From NCBI RefSeq assembly GCF_000455205.1, contig NZ_AUWQ01000019.1, forward strand, positions 1 to 64,000: DNA of 64,000 nt. The letters are read 5' to 3'. Shown one piece after another: positions 10,650-20,787 of this stretch. The notes below the pieces were generated by a model. The model saw nothing but the letters and a program-made list of their open reading frames with translations. It searched no databases and was not told where the DNA came from. The position numbers were made by a program, and so were the translations under genes. How positions within the stretch are numbered: position 1 is the first letter of the stretch; each line of letters opens with the position of its first letter. This stretch comes from Mycobacterium sp. UM_CSW. Lineage in GTDB: Bacteria > Actinomycetota > Actinomycetes > Mycobacteriales > Mycobacteriaceae.

Positions 10650-12411
<1,762 letters not shown>

Positions 12412-12783
12412 GGTTCAGACACACCTCAATTCGAGCCAGCGGGCTATAAAGCAGCTGCGGTGCGAAGTGACGCCGTAGACGGGTGAAGCCTTTGCCCGGA
12501 ATGTTTCGGGCGTGTGTTCAATTGTTTAAATCCTGATTTCAAGTGCCCTTGCCGTGGCGGCCCCTTGGGGCGTCGCCCGCGTGGGATGTTAGCTGGCCGT
12601 TGCACCACGACCGACACGGCGGGGCACGCGTCGCACGCGGGAATCTCCTTGAGCACCAAGTAATTTCACATGAGTGCAATAGGCCGCCAAGTGACGCCCT
12701 GCTGAACCAATTGTGCCGCAACATCGTCGGAGTTATATAGGCCGGTTCATTCAGGCCCACCAGGGGCCGCATGCTGGACGTCG
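12412..12783. other. Divergent intergenic region, no gene seen
   Basis: This 372-base region separates amtB (minus) from the flavin monooxygenase gene (plus). It contains AT-richer patches around tgttcaattgtttaaatc and gttatatagg that could be promoter elements. No convincing ORF, RNA or strong palindrome was recognised. The short frames here have poor codon bias. A GlnR-type operator would be expected on the amtB side, but no unambiguous match is visible. Confidence 0.5.
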
Positions 12784-14013
12784 GTGGACAGGGAAGCTAT
12801 GCAACGGGATTCGCGGCGCAGCGGTGCGGCGGGCGCGCTAAAGCTTGTCAGGACCGAAACATTGGAGCGCGGCGTCGCCGTCGTCGGCGCAGGCGCCGCT
12901 GGGGTCTCGATGGCCCTCAGCCTGCGCGACCGTGGAGTGCGTCCACTGCTGATCGACCGCGCCGATGCGGTGGCCTCGTCCTGGCGGGGGCGCTACGACA
13001 GGCTGAAACTCAATACGTGCAAGCAGTTTTCGCATCTGCCCGGCCGGCCGTATCCCAAGGACACGCCGGTCTTTCCGACCCGCGATCAAGTTGTCGACCA
13101 CCTCGAAAGGCACGCCCGCGACGACGGGATCGAGTTGCGGCTGGGCACGGAGGTCTGCCGGATCGACCGCGACGGCGACGGCTGGTTGTTGCGGAGCACC
13201 TCTGGCGACATCGCCTGCCGCCAGGTGGTCATGGCGACCGGATACGAGCACACGCCACTGACGCCCGCCTGGCCCGGCCTCGACGGCTTCGAGGGCCGCG
13301 TGCTGCATTCGTCGGCATACCGCAACCCCGTCCCCTACCGCGACGAGCGCGTTCTGGTGGTCGGGGCGGGTTCATCGGCGCTGGAGATCGTCCATGACGT
13401 GGCCACCGGTGGGGCGCGGGAGGCGTGGCTGGCGGTGCGTACGGCACCGAACATCATGCTTCGCTCGTTGCCGGGCGGGCTGCCCTCGGACCTGATCGCG
13501 ACGCCGCTTTTCCGCGCGCCCGTTCGGCTCGCCGATGCGTTGGCGACGCTGGGACGCCGGTTGAGCATTCCAGATCTCGCCGCTTACGGACTGCCGACAC
13601 CCACCGAGGGCGTGTTCGCCCGGGGGATCAGGCTGGGCCGCGCACCCGCGATCGTCGACAGGGACGTGATCGACGCGATCCGCGACGGTTCGTTCGAGGT
13701 GGTCCCGACCATCGAGCGATTCGACGGCCGCGGTGTCCGGTTGGTCGACGGGCGCCGCCTGGAACCGGACACGGTCATCTGCGCGACCGGCTACCGGCGC
13801 GGGCTGGAACCCGTCGTAGGTCACCTCGGGGTGCTCGACGAGCGCGGCCTGCCCGTGGCCACGGGCGCAACACCGGCCGCGGCGGGTCTGCGGTTCATCG
13901 GCTTCCAATCTCGCCCGGGGCTGCTCGGCTACGTCGCCAGGCAGTCCAGAGGCATCGCCCGACGCATCGCCGCGGAACTCGAAACCGCCGCGCCGTCGCG
14001 CCATCCGCGATAA
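12784..14013 (+). CDS. Flavin-containing monooxygenase-like oxidoreductase
   Basis: A 409-residue protein with two dinucleotide-binding motifs: FAD-binding VVGAGAAGVSMAL near residue 33 and NADPH-binding VVGAGSSALEI near residue 195. A conserved VVMATGYEH and a second ATGYRRG lie further on. This arrangement is that of FMO/Baeyer-Villiger-type enzymes or YUCCA-like oxidases. The start is GTG at 12784 or ATG at 12799. The cytochrome P450 gene follows 108 bases later on the same strand, so the two oxidases may share a pathway. Confidence 0.8.
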   Translation: MDREAMQRDSRRSGAAGALKLVRTETLERGVAVVGAGAAGVSMALSLRDRGVRPLLIDRADAVASSWRGRYDRLKLNTCKQFSHLPGRPYPKDTPVFPTRDQVVDHLERHARDDGIELRLGTEVCRIDRDGDGWLLRSTSGDIACRQVVMATGYEHTPLTPAWPGLDGFEGRVLHSSAYRNPVPYRDERVLVVGAGSSALEIVHDVATGGAREAWLAVRTAPNIMLRSLPGGLPSDLIATPLFRAPVRLADALATLGRRLSIPDLAAYGLPTPTEGVFARGIRLGRAPAIVDRDVIDAIRDGSFEVVPTIERFDGRGVRLVDGRRLEPDTVICATGYRRGLEPVVGHLGVLDERGLPVATGATPAAAGLRFIGFQSRPGLLGYVARQSRGIARRIAAELETAAPSRHPR

Positions 14014-14121
14014 CGTTGGCTAACGTGCGATATTCGTATTATGGCTATTTCCAGTATTATTCAACATATGAGCAAAATATTTCGTTGAACTAATCAATGG
14101 TCCGGCTCGTGTCAAGTAGGT
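14014..14121. other. Very AT-rich spacer before the P450 gene
   Basis: The segment tattcgtattatggctatt and its flanks to about 14095 are far lower in GC than the rest of the window. It probably contains the P450 promoter. No ORF is supported. The base composition could mark a former junction or simply a strong promoter. Confidence 0.45.
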
Positions 14122-15513
14122 ATGACGCAATTACAGACGGCGGCCGGGCCGCCCGCGCGAACGGATTTGCCCGAGGCGCGCATACACCGGTTGCGCGACT
14201 GGGCGCGGTCGCTGCGCGTCGGGCTAGACCCCGAGCGTTACTTTCGTCGCTGCGCCGATCGCCGCGACCCGTTTGTGGTGGTGTTCCCGGGCCTCGGTCC
14301 CGTGCACTTCGTCGCTACCGCGCAGGGCGCTCGGCAGCTTTTGACCACGCCACGCGAGACCCTGTGCGCGCCGACGCCCAATCCGATCGAGCCGATCGTG
14401 GGGCCGGATTCGGTGATCTTGACCTCCGGCGAGCACCATCGCAGGCAGCGCCGCCTGTTGTCGCCGGCGTTCCACGGCGCCCAGTTGCGCCGGCGTGCGG
14501 ACGCGATCGCCGGGGCGGTGCTTGCCGAGGTGGAGTCGTGGCGCCCCGGTGACCGGGTGGCGCTGCACCGCACCACCCAGGCGATCACGCTGCGCATCAT
14601 CGTCGAGACGGTGCTGGGCGTGGACCACGAGCGCATCGATGAGTACACCGGCGTGGTGTCCGCGCTGATGAACGCGAACACCGCATCGCTGCTGTTGGTG
14701 CCGGCCCTGCGCAGAAGCTTCGCCGGCCTGGGCCCGTGGGCCCGGCTGGTGCGCCTGCGCGCGGAATTCCAGCGCATGCTCACCGGCCAGATGAACCATG
14801 GCCGCAGCTGCCCCGGCGATGATGCGGTGTTGGGCAACCTGTTGCGCGAAAACGACCACTCGCGACTGGGTCTCGACGACGACGACCTCCAGCAACAGCT
14901 GCGGACCATGGTGATCGCCGGCCACGACACCACGGCCGCGGCGCTGGCGTGGGCGCTGTACCACATTCACCGCGACACTGGCGTCCGCGCGCGACTCGTC
15001 GACGAGCTTGCCGCCGGACCCGCGCCGCACGAGATGCCCGAACTGCCCTATCTGTCCGCGGTCATCAAGGAGACGCTGCGGATGCACCCCGCGGTGCCGA
15101 TCGTGTTGCGCAAGCTCATCGAGCCGCAATCCATCGGCTCGGTGCGTTATCGCGCTGGTGACATCGTCGGGATCGCGCTGCCCGCAATACATTTCAGCGC
15201 CGACCTGTGGGACGACCCCTACCGATTCGATCCCGATCGATTTCTCGTCGACAACCCGACACCGTTCGAGTACCTGCCCTTCGGCGGCGGGCACCGGCGC
15301 TGCCTGGGGGCGGCCTTCGCCAGCCATGAAATGGCCGTCGCGGTGGGCACCATCATGCGCTCGGCGGAGCTGACCATGCCGCGGCGAGAACGCCGCAGGC
15401 ATCCCCCACGTTCGGTGCCGCGCGGCATCGCCGTCGTCCCGCGGCGCGACGTCAAGCTCGTGGTCAGCCGAACTGCGTCTGCGGCCGGGGCAACGCGACG
15501 CCGTCGACGGTGA
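14122..15513 (+). CDS. Cytochrome P450
   Basis: A 463-residue P450 with all core signatures: I-helix AGHDTT, K-helix ETLRMHP (ExxR) and the heme loop FGGGHRRCLG with the thiolate Cys. The early-helix motif GEHHRRQRRLLSPAFHG is typical of the CYP137/CYP138-like class of mycobacterial enzymes with eukaryote-like spacing. It is a heme monooxygenase that needs ferredoxin and reductase encoded elsewhere. The substrate is unknown. The 3' end overlaps the convergent DUF427 gene by 50 bases. Confidence 0.9.
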   Translation: MTQLQTAAGPPARTDLPEARIHRLRDWARSLRVGLDPERYFRRCADRRDPFVVVFPGLGPVHFVATAQGARQLLTTPRETLCAPTPNPIEPIVGPDSVILTSGEHHRRQRRLLSPAFHGAQLRRRADAIAGAVLAEVESWRPGDRVALHRTTQAITLRIIVETVLGVDHERIDEYTGVVSALMNANTASLLLVPALRRSFAGLGPWARLVRLRAEFQRMLTGQMNHGRSCPGDDAVLGNLLRENDHSRLGLDDDDLQQQLRTMVIAGHDTTAAALAWALYHIHRDTGVRARLVDELAAGPAPHEMPELPYLSAVIKETLRMHPAVPIVLRKLIEPQSIGSVRYRAGDIVGIALPAIHFSADLWDDPYRFDPDRFLVDNPTPFEYLPFGGGHRRCLGAAFASHEMAVAVGTIMRSAELTMPRRERRRHPPRSVPRGIAVVPRRDVKLVVSRTASAAGATRRRRR

Positions 15514-16231
15514 TGTCGACCTTCTCGTTGTAGAAGGCCACCAGGCCGGCGATCTGGTAGACCGCCGGCAGCGGGTAGTGATACGTCCACGCGAGATCCG
15601 GATGCGCGGTATCGCCCGCCCGCACCGACCAATAGCCTGATGTCACGCCCTTGTACGGGCAGAGCGTCTGCGTCGGGCTGGGTTCAAGGTGCTCGAACGC
15701 GACGTCGGTCGGGTCGATGTAATACCTTGTGGGCAAGCCGGTTTCGAACAGCAGCACCGGGGATCCGGTGTCGGCGAGAGTGATTCCGTCCAGCTCTACG
15801 CGGACATGGCGGTGCGAGCGCAGAGCGTCGACCCGCGAATACGGATTGCGCGGGTGGCCGTAGATCGGCTCGTCTTCCTCGAACCACCGCAACGGATCCC
15901 ACTCGAATCGCACGGTGCCCGCCACCGGGCCGTCGCCGTCGTCGAACACCCGCGCCGCCGACGGATGGGTCTGGTCCTTGCCGACCAGCGAGTACAGCCG
16001 AGACGGACCGAGCTGCACCTTCTGCGGGTGGTCCTCGTCGCGCAGGAACTCCGTACGGACATCCACCAGCGGCACGTAATACGCTGGGTAGTAAGGCAAT
16101 TCCCACACATAGCGGGCCGCGGTGGTGTCGAAGACCAGGTCGTGGCCGAGATAGCCGCGGACCCGGCGCGGCGCGGGCTCGATGCGCCCGCGGGTGGCGG
16201 CCATCTGCGGGTAGTCCCGCTCGGGGCTCAC
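15464..16231 (-). CDS. DUF427 protein
   Basis: A 255-residue protein that appears to hold two DUF427 modules. The second includes CPYKGVTSGYWSV and the ending VAFYNEKVDITVDG, typical of the family. The function is not established. The GTG start at 16231 overlaps the stop of the upstream DUF6295 gene (GTGA), implying translational coupling. It is the last gene of a three-gene operon with a dienelactone hydrolase, so it may act on a related metabolite. Confidence 0.8.
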   Translation of the reverse strand: MSPERDYPQMAATRGRIEPAPRRVRGYLGHDLVFDTTAARYVWELPYYPAYYVPLVDVRTEFLRDEDHPQKVQLGPSRLYSLVGKDQTHPSAARVFDDGDGPVAGTVRFEWDPLRWFEEDEPIYGHPRNPYSRVDALRSHRHVRVELDGITLADTGSPVLLFETGLPTRYYIDPTDVAFEHLEPSPTQTLCPYKGVTSGYWSVRAGDTAHPDLAWTYHYPLPAVYQIAGLVAFYNEKVDITVDGVALPRPQTQFG

Positions 16232-16503
16232 GGCTGGTCCTTCGAGGCCAGCCCGGCCGGCGCATTCGCGATCGCTTTGTGGATGGCGTCGGCCAGCGCG
16301 AGGGCGCTCTCCTCGGTGAGTTCGAGCGCGACGCGCGCCGCGGGGCCCAGCTCCGGGTTGATCACGTCGATGTTGACCGTGTGGCCGTAGGGCGCGTGGA
16401 CGGGATGGTCGACGTACACCGTGGCGCGGCTCGCGCCGAACCAGCCGCTCTTTCCCTTGCCGCTGCCGTCGATCCGCACGTGTTCGGTGAGGTATGTGCA
16501 CAT
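16228..16503 (-). CDS. DUF6295-like small protein
   Basis: A 91-residue protein beginning MCTYLTEHVRIDGSGKG, a start I associate with DUF6295. A compact alpha/beta region follows with NIDVINPELG and a helical C-terminus. No catalytic motif is evident. The gene sits between the dienelactone hydrolase (11 bases) and the DUF427 gene (4-base overlap). The long open frame extending upstream to 17457 is only the shadow of the hydrolase gene. Confidence 0.7.
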   Translation of the reverse strand: MCTYLTEHVRIDGSGKGKSGWFGASRATVYVDHPVHAPYGHTVNIDVINPELGPAARVALELTEESALALADAIHKAIANAPAGLASKDQP

Positions 16504-16514
16504 GGGCTGGACGC

Positions 16515-17270
16515 CTAGCCTTTCAGGTGGGTGGCGAAGAATTCGTCGATGCGCCGCCAGCCGTCGACGGCGGCCTCCGGCCGGTACGCCGGCCGGTCGA
16601 CGGAGAAGAATGAATGGCCCGCACCCTCGTAGGAGTGAAACTCGTGGGGCTTGTCGAACTTGGTCAGCTCGGCGTCCAGGGTGGCCACGGCGGGCGGCGC
16701 CGGGAACCTGTCGTCGGCCCCGAACAGCCCAAGGAGCGGGCAGCTCAGCTTCGGCGCCAGGTGCAGGATCGGCTGCATGGCCTTGGGCATGCCCTCCGGT
16801 AGGTCCTCCACGATGAACGCGCCGTAGCAGTCCACCGCGGCGTCGAACGGCAGCGAGCACGCCGCCAGGTATGCGTGCCGCCCGCCCGAGCAGTGCCCGA
16901 TGACGCCGAACTTCCCGTTGGCGCCCGGCAAGGATCGCAGGTGCTCGACCGCGCCGGCGACGTCGCCGACCAGACGCTCGTCGGGCACCCCGCCGGCGGC
17001 CCGCACCGTCGCGGCGGCATCGTCGGGCGCGGCGCCCGGCGCCTCGCGCGAATACAGGTTGGGGGCGACGGCGTGATAGCCGCTGACCGCGAGCCGCCGC
17101 ACGAACTCCTTGGTTTCCCGGTCGTAGCCGGGCATGTGGTGGATCCACACGATGCCGCCGCGCGACCCTTCGGCCAGTGGCGACGCACGGTAGGCCTCGA
17201 TCTCGTCGCCGCCGTGGCCGGTGATGGTGATGGTTTCCGCACGGATCGCGTCCGGGCTGGGTGCGTTCAT
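16515..17270 (-). CDS. Dienelactone hydrolase family protein
   Basis: A 251-residue alpha/beta hydrolase. The nucleophile is Cys in IGHCSGGRHA, as in dienelactone hydrolases, and the acid and base candidates are in GADDRFP and GAGHSFF. The family hydrolyses lactones or other strained esters, often in aromatic degradation. It starts at ATG 17270 and heads an operon with the DUF6295 and DUF427 genes. The true substrate is unknown. Confidence 0.82.
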   Translation of the reverse strand: MNAPSPDAIRAETITITGHGGDEIEAYRASPLAEGSRGGIVWIHHMPGYDRETKEFVRRLAVSGYHAVAPNLYSREAPGAAPDDAAATVRAAGGVPDERLVGDVAGAVEHLRSLPGANGKFGVIGHCSGGRHAYLAACSLPFDAAVDCYGAFIVEDLPEGMPKAMQPILHLAPKLSCPLLGLFGADDRFPAPPAVATLDAELTKFDKPHEFHSYEGAGHSFFSVDRPAYRPEAAVDGWRRIDEFFATHLKG

Positions 17271-17461
17271 CGCAACTCCTCGAGGGGCTGGCTCCGACGG
17301 AACCCAACGTAGCCGAGTCGCGCCATGGCAGAGCCGACCCCGTCCTGACTACGCGGAATGTCAGGCGTCGCCACCCGCCTCCATGGCCCGCGTAATTGCT
17401 GGAAAACGGACAAAGCAAGGGGCAAGATGGTTCCTCAGCGGCGATGCGGAAGGACACTGCA

Positions 17462-18154
17462 TTGACAACGGAAACAAGCGCCGCCGAGGCGGGCAGCGAG
17501 CCGGCCCCGCTGCGCGCGGTAGTGGCCGACGACGAAACCCTGCTTCGGGAGGGACTCGCCAGCCTGCTGGACCGCTCCGGATTCAGTGTCGTCGGTCAGG
17601 TGGGCAACGCGGTCGAGCTGCTGGCGCTGGTGCGCAACACCACTCCTGACGTGGTGGTGGTGGACATCCGGATGCCGCCCACGCACACGACGGAAGGTCT
17701 CGAGGCCGCACGGGTGATCCACGAGGAACTCCCCGACACCGGGATCCTGGTGCTGTCGGCGCATGTGGATGTGGAGCACGCGATGGAGTTGCTCGCCAGC
17801 GGTCGCGGCATCGGCTATCTGCTCAAGAGCCGCGTCACCGATGTCGCCGACTTTGTCGACACCTTGCAGCGGATCGCCAAAGGCGCTTCGGTGGTCGACC
17901 CCGCGGTGGTGCAGGAGCTGGTGTCCGGGCGGCGCCGAGACGATCCGCTGTCGGCGTTGTCCCCGCGCGAGTTGGAGGTGCTGGAGCTGATGGCCGAGGG
18001 CCGCTCCAACGCCGGCATTGCCCGACGGCTCTGGGTGACGGAGGGCACGGTGGAAAAGCACGTCCGCAGCATCCTCACCAAACTCGGGCTGCCGGAAACC
18101 GACGACGACCACCGTCGCGTCCGCGCGGTCATCACATTTCTCGACTCACGCTGA
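17462..18154 (+). CDS. NarL/LuxR-family response regulator
   Basis: A two-domain regulator. The receiver has the acidic pair in VVADDE, the phospho-acceptor Asp in VVVVDIRMPP and the Lys in LLKSR. The C-terminal LuxR helix-turn-helix is LSPRELEVLELMAEG through TVEKHVRSILTKLGL. A TTG start at 17462 is chosen because GGAAGGA lies seven bases upstream; in-frame alternatives are ATG 17444 and TTG 17396. No kinase gene adjoins it, but two GAF kinases of the partner class (20.8 and 36.7 kb) are in the window. It is a candidate to bind the palindromes described below. Confidence 0.88.
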   Translation: MTTETSAAEAGSEPAPLRAVVADDETLLREGLASLLDRSGFSVVGQVGNAVELLALVRNTTPDVVVVDIRMPPTHTTEGLEAARVIHEELPDTGILVLSAHVDVEHAMELLASGRGIGYLLKSRVTDVADFVDTLQRIAKGASVVDPAVVQELVSGRRRDDPLSALSPRELEVLELMAEGRSNAGIARRLWVTEGTVEKHVRSILTKLGLPETDDDHRRVRAVITFLDSR

Positions 18155-18156
18155 CG

Positions 18157-18765
18157 TTACGCCGTTTGCACCAGTTCCCTTGACGCGTGGCGGACTTGGC
18201 CGTGGCGCGACTGACCGAGCATCCCGCGCAGCCGCCGCCGTCCCCGATGCAGTCGGGACACAACTGTGCCGACCGGTGCGTTCATCATCTCGGCAATCTC
18301 CTTGCATGGCATGCCCTGCACATCCGCGTAGTACACCGTGGCGCGGAACTGCTCGGGCAGGGCACGCATCGCAGCGATGACGTCCTGATCGCCGAAGCGC
18401 TTGAGGGCCTGATCTTCCGCCGAGGGCAGACCCGTGCCCGAGTGTGCGGCGCTCGTTAGGTAGTGGATATCCGTAATTCCCTCGGGCAGATGCTGCACCG
18501 GCCGGCGTTGCGCCTTGCGGCAGTTGCTGATGTGGGTGTTGGCCAGGATGCGATACAGCCAGGCCGAGATGTTGCTCTCCGGCCGGAAGGAGTCAAAGGC
18601 CGCGAAGGCCTTCGCCATCGTGTCCTGGACGAGATCCTCCGCGTCGGCGTGGTGCCGGGTCATCCGCAGCGCATGCCGGTGCAGGTCGCCGAGCAGGGGC
18701 GTGACTTGGCTTTCGAACCCGGCCCCGGGCTCTGCATGGGCAGTCAATTCCGCTGGCAGGGTCAT
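18157..18765 (-). CDS. ECF sigma factor, SigH-like
   Basis: A 202-residue group 4 sigma factor. Region 2 contains ALRMTRHHADAEDLVQDT and NISAWLYRILANTHISN; region 4 contains LPEQFRATVYYADVQG and the helix-turn-helix ending GTVVSRLHRGRRRLRG. It closely resembles M. tuberculosis SigH as remembered. SigH is normally followed by its anti-sigma gene rshA; here the stop lies two bases from the stop of the convergent regulator, so no anti-sigma partner adjoins. The ATG at 18765 is preferred over an extension to 18912. Confidence 0.87.
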   Translation of the reverse strand: MTLPAELTAHAEPGAGFESQVTPLLGDLHRHALRMTRHHADAEDLVQDTMAKAFAAFDSFRPESNISAWLYRILANTHISNCRKAQRRPVQHLPEGITDIHYLTSAAHSGTGLPSAEDQALKRFGDQDVIAAMRALPEQFRATVYYADVQGMPCKEIAEMMNAPVGTVVSRLHRGRRRLRGMLGQSRHGQVRHASRELVQTA

Positions 18766-18893
18766 GGTGCGCCTTTCGTGTCGCGGGCTGAACGGCGCCT
18801 TATCGGCTCCACGCCTTACGATTGCCGTTGTGCCGACCCGCGTCTGCACCGCTGGCAACCGTAGGGGGTTGCCGTCAGCCGCAGTCCAGGCAT

Positions 18894-18908
18894 TACCGGT
18901 AGCCGGTA
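18894..18908. promoter_or_regulatory. Putative regulon palindrome, 15 bp
   Basis: TACCGGTAGCCGGTA lies between the divergent sigma factor gene (start 18765, 129 bases) and the single-domain receiver gene (start about 19018, 110 bases). Both outer half-sites TACC and GGTA are intact. It is one of the recurrent TACC-GCTAGC-GGTA palindromes of this window and could control either gene. Confidence 0.6.
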
Positions 18909-19017
18909 GCAATTGGCCGACTCACGACGCCGTCCCGGCGAAACCTTCCCGAACCGCCATAGATTTCCTGCTAGCCTCCATGCGATCTGGCCGCGGCTAT
19001 CCCACACTGGACTGGTG

Positions 19018-19398
19018 GTGACTGCTGGCGCGCGAACGCGTTGCGTGATTGTCGATGACAATCGCGACTTCCTCGATGCCGCGACGCGGTTGCTCGAGCA
19101 CCAGGGAATCGACGTGGTCGCCGTGGCAAACTCCTCCGCGGAAGGGCTCAAATGTGTCGAGGACCTTCGGCCCGACGTGACGCTCGTCGATATCGATCTG
19201 GGCGAGGAGAGCGGTTTCGAGGTCGTCGAGCTACTGCACAGCAATGGGTTTGGCTTCGAGGTGCCGACCATCCTGATCTCCACACACGCCGAAGAGGATT
19301 TCTCTGAGCTGGTCGCGGCCAGTCCGGCCTTGGCTTTCATTCCCAAGGCGGCCCTGTCAGGTGCCGCGATCCGCGACGTCCTGGGGCTTGCCGGCTAG
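19018..19398 (+). CDS. Single-domain receiver protein
   Basis: A protein of about 126 residues with only a CheY-like receiver: acidic pair in VIVDDN, phospho-acceptor Asp in VTLVDIDLGEESG, Thr/Ser in LISTHA and Lys in FIPKAALS. No output domain follows. The GTG codons at 19015 or 19018 precede the first beta strand; the frame extending to 18913 covers the palindrome at 18894 and is unlikely to be translated. It may relay phosphate or act by protein contact, possibly with the divergent sigma factor. Confidence 0.8.
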   Translation: MTAGARTRCVIVDDNRDFLDAATRLLEHQGIDVVAVANSSAEGLKCVEDLRPDVTLVDIDLGEESGFEVVELLHSNGFGFEVPTILISTHAEEDFSELVAASPALAFIPKAALSGAAIRDVLGLAG

Positions 19399-19399
19399 T

Positions 19400-19416
19400 T
19401 ACCCGCTAGCGCGGTA
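19400..19416. promoter_or_regulatory. Putative regulon palindrome before htrA, 17 bp
   Basis: TACCCGCTAGCGCGGTA keeps the GCTAGC core with TACC and GGTA ends. It begins two bases after the receiver gene stop and lies 140 bases before the HtrA start at 19556, a spacing similar to several other copies. Confidence 0.6.
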
Positions 19417-19555
19417 GCGGAATGGACGGTGGCGGTAACGACAGCCGCGCTCTCAGCCGCGATCCTGGACATGAGCGGTTCCAGCGCGCACAGCGCCGAA
19501 CCGATGTCGTTGCGCCCCATGGCCTTCGACGTATTCGAGGTGAGGACAAGGACTC

Positions 19556-20749
19556 ATGTCTGTTGATGACGGCTGCTACTGCCTGTTGCCGCCGTCCGGC
19601 CGACACTCGTCGCACCGGGTGCCCCGGCGCCGGAAGCGGTTGGTGCGCGGCGGGTTGTTGCTGCTGCGTGGAGCGGAGGTCGCGTTGTTTGTCGCGACGA
19701 TCTTCGCCGCCGTCGCGTTGCTTGCCCACCCGCCCGCGGTCGGCAGGTCGTCAGTAGATTCCAGTTTCGCGTTGGCTTTGCCTAATTCCGGGCCTAATTC
19801 CGGCGCGTTCTCTGTCCAGGAGGTGGCCGCGAAGGTGTTGCCCAGCGTGGTGACGCTGAAATTCAATGACGGCAACCGCTCTCAGCTCGGTTCAGGCGTG
19901 ATCCTCACCGCCGACGGGCTGATCATGACCAATAACCACGTCGTGGCACCGATGAGCGGTGGCCGTCGGCCGCCGGCGGACACCGAGGTGACCCTCAGCG
20001 ACGGCCGCACCGCGGCGTTCGACCTGATCGCCACCGACCCGAGGAGCGACATTGCGATCGGGCGGGCTCGGGACGTGTCCGGCCTCACCCCGATCTCGGT
20101 CGGCTCGTCGGCGGAGCTGCGTGTCGGTCAGCCCGTCGCGGCGGTGGGGTCTCCACTGGGGCTGCGCGGCACCGTCACCGCGGGCATCGTCAGCGCGCTG
20201 AATCGGTTGGTAAGTCCCGCGATTGACCCGGGCGGGCCGCTGAGCGCGTATTACGCCATCCAAACCGACGCGGCGATCAATCCGGGTAATTCCGGTGGTG
20301 CACTCGTCGACATGAATGGCGCGCTGGTCGGCATCAACGCCGCCGAGGCGGTGCTGCCCGCCGCGGAGGGTGCGGGCAGCACAGCACACGGATCGATCGG
20401 TCTCAACTATGCGATTCCCGTCGACCACGCCGCACGCATCGCCGCCGAACTGGCCACGACCGGCCAGGCATCGCATGGCTGGCTGGGCGTGCAAGCCACC
20501 GGCGACGCCGGTGTCCTCGGCGCCAAGATCACCGGGGTGGACGCCGGAAGCCCCGGTGCGGCGGCCGGATTGACGGTCGGCGCTGTCGTCACCAAGGTCG
20601 ATGACCAGATCATCGACAGCGGAGCCACCTTGGTGGCGGCCGTGCAATCCAGGGAACCCGGGGCCTCGGTCGCGCTCGCGTTCGTGCACAGTTCGGGTCT
20701 GCCGATGACGGCGCGGGTCACCCTCGGCACCGACCAGGGTCGGCAGTAG
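19556..20749 (+). CDS. HtrA/DegP-type serine protease with PDZ domain
   Basis: A 397-residue protein. One membrane helix (about residues 38-57) is followed by a trypsin-like domain with the triad His in TNNHVV, Asp in SDIAIG and Ser in NPGNSGGAL. A C-terminal PDZ domain (from about residue 300) includes GWLGVQATGD and GSPGAAAGL. HtrA enzymes degrade misfolded proteins outside the membrane. It resembles mycobacterial PepD-class proteases but has a short N-terminus. Its place between regulators and a histidine kinase suggests a cell-envelope stress role. Confidence 0.9.
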   Translation: MSVDDGCYCLLPPSGRHSSHRVPRRRKRLVRGGLLLLRGAEVALFVATIFAAVALLAHPPAVGRSSVDSSFALALPNSGPNSGAFSVQEVAAKVLPSVVTLKFNDGNRSQLGSGVILTADGLIMTNNHVVAPMSGGRRPPADTEVTLSDGRTAAFDLIATDPRSDIAIGRARDVSGLTPISVGSSAELRVGQPVAAVGSPLGLRGTVTAGIVSALNRLVSPAIDPGGPLSAYYAIQTDAAINPGNSGGALVDMNGALVGINAAEAVLPAAEGAGSTAHGSIGLNYAIPVDHAARIAAELATTGQASHGWLGVQATGDAGVLGAKITGVDAGSPGAAAGLTVGAVVTKVDDQIIDSGATLVAAVQSREPGASVALAFVHSSGLPMTARVTLGTDQGRQ

Positions 20750-20787
20750 CGAGCTGCATCGAGACTGTGAACTGACGCGCTGGCCGT

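Noticed and set aside
12412-12783. GlnR box upstream of amtB
   Set aside because: No match with the expected spacing of the half-sites was found.
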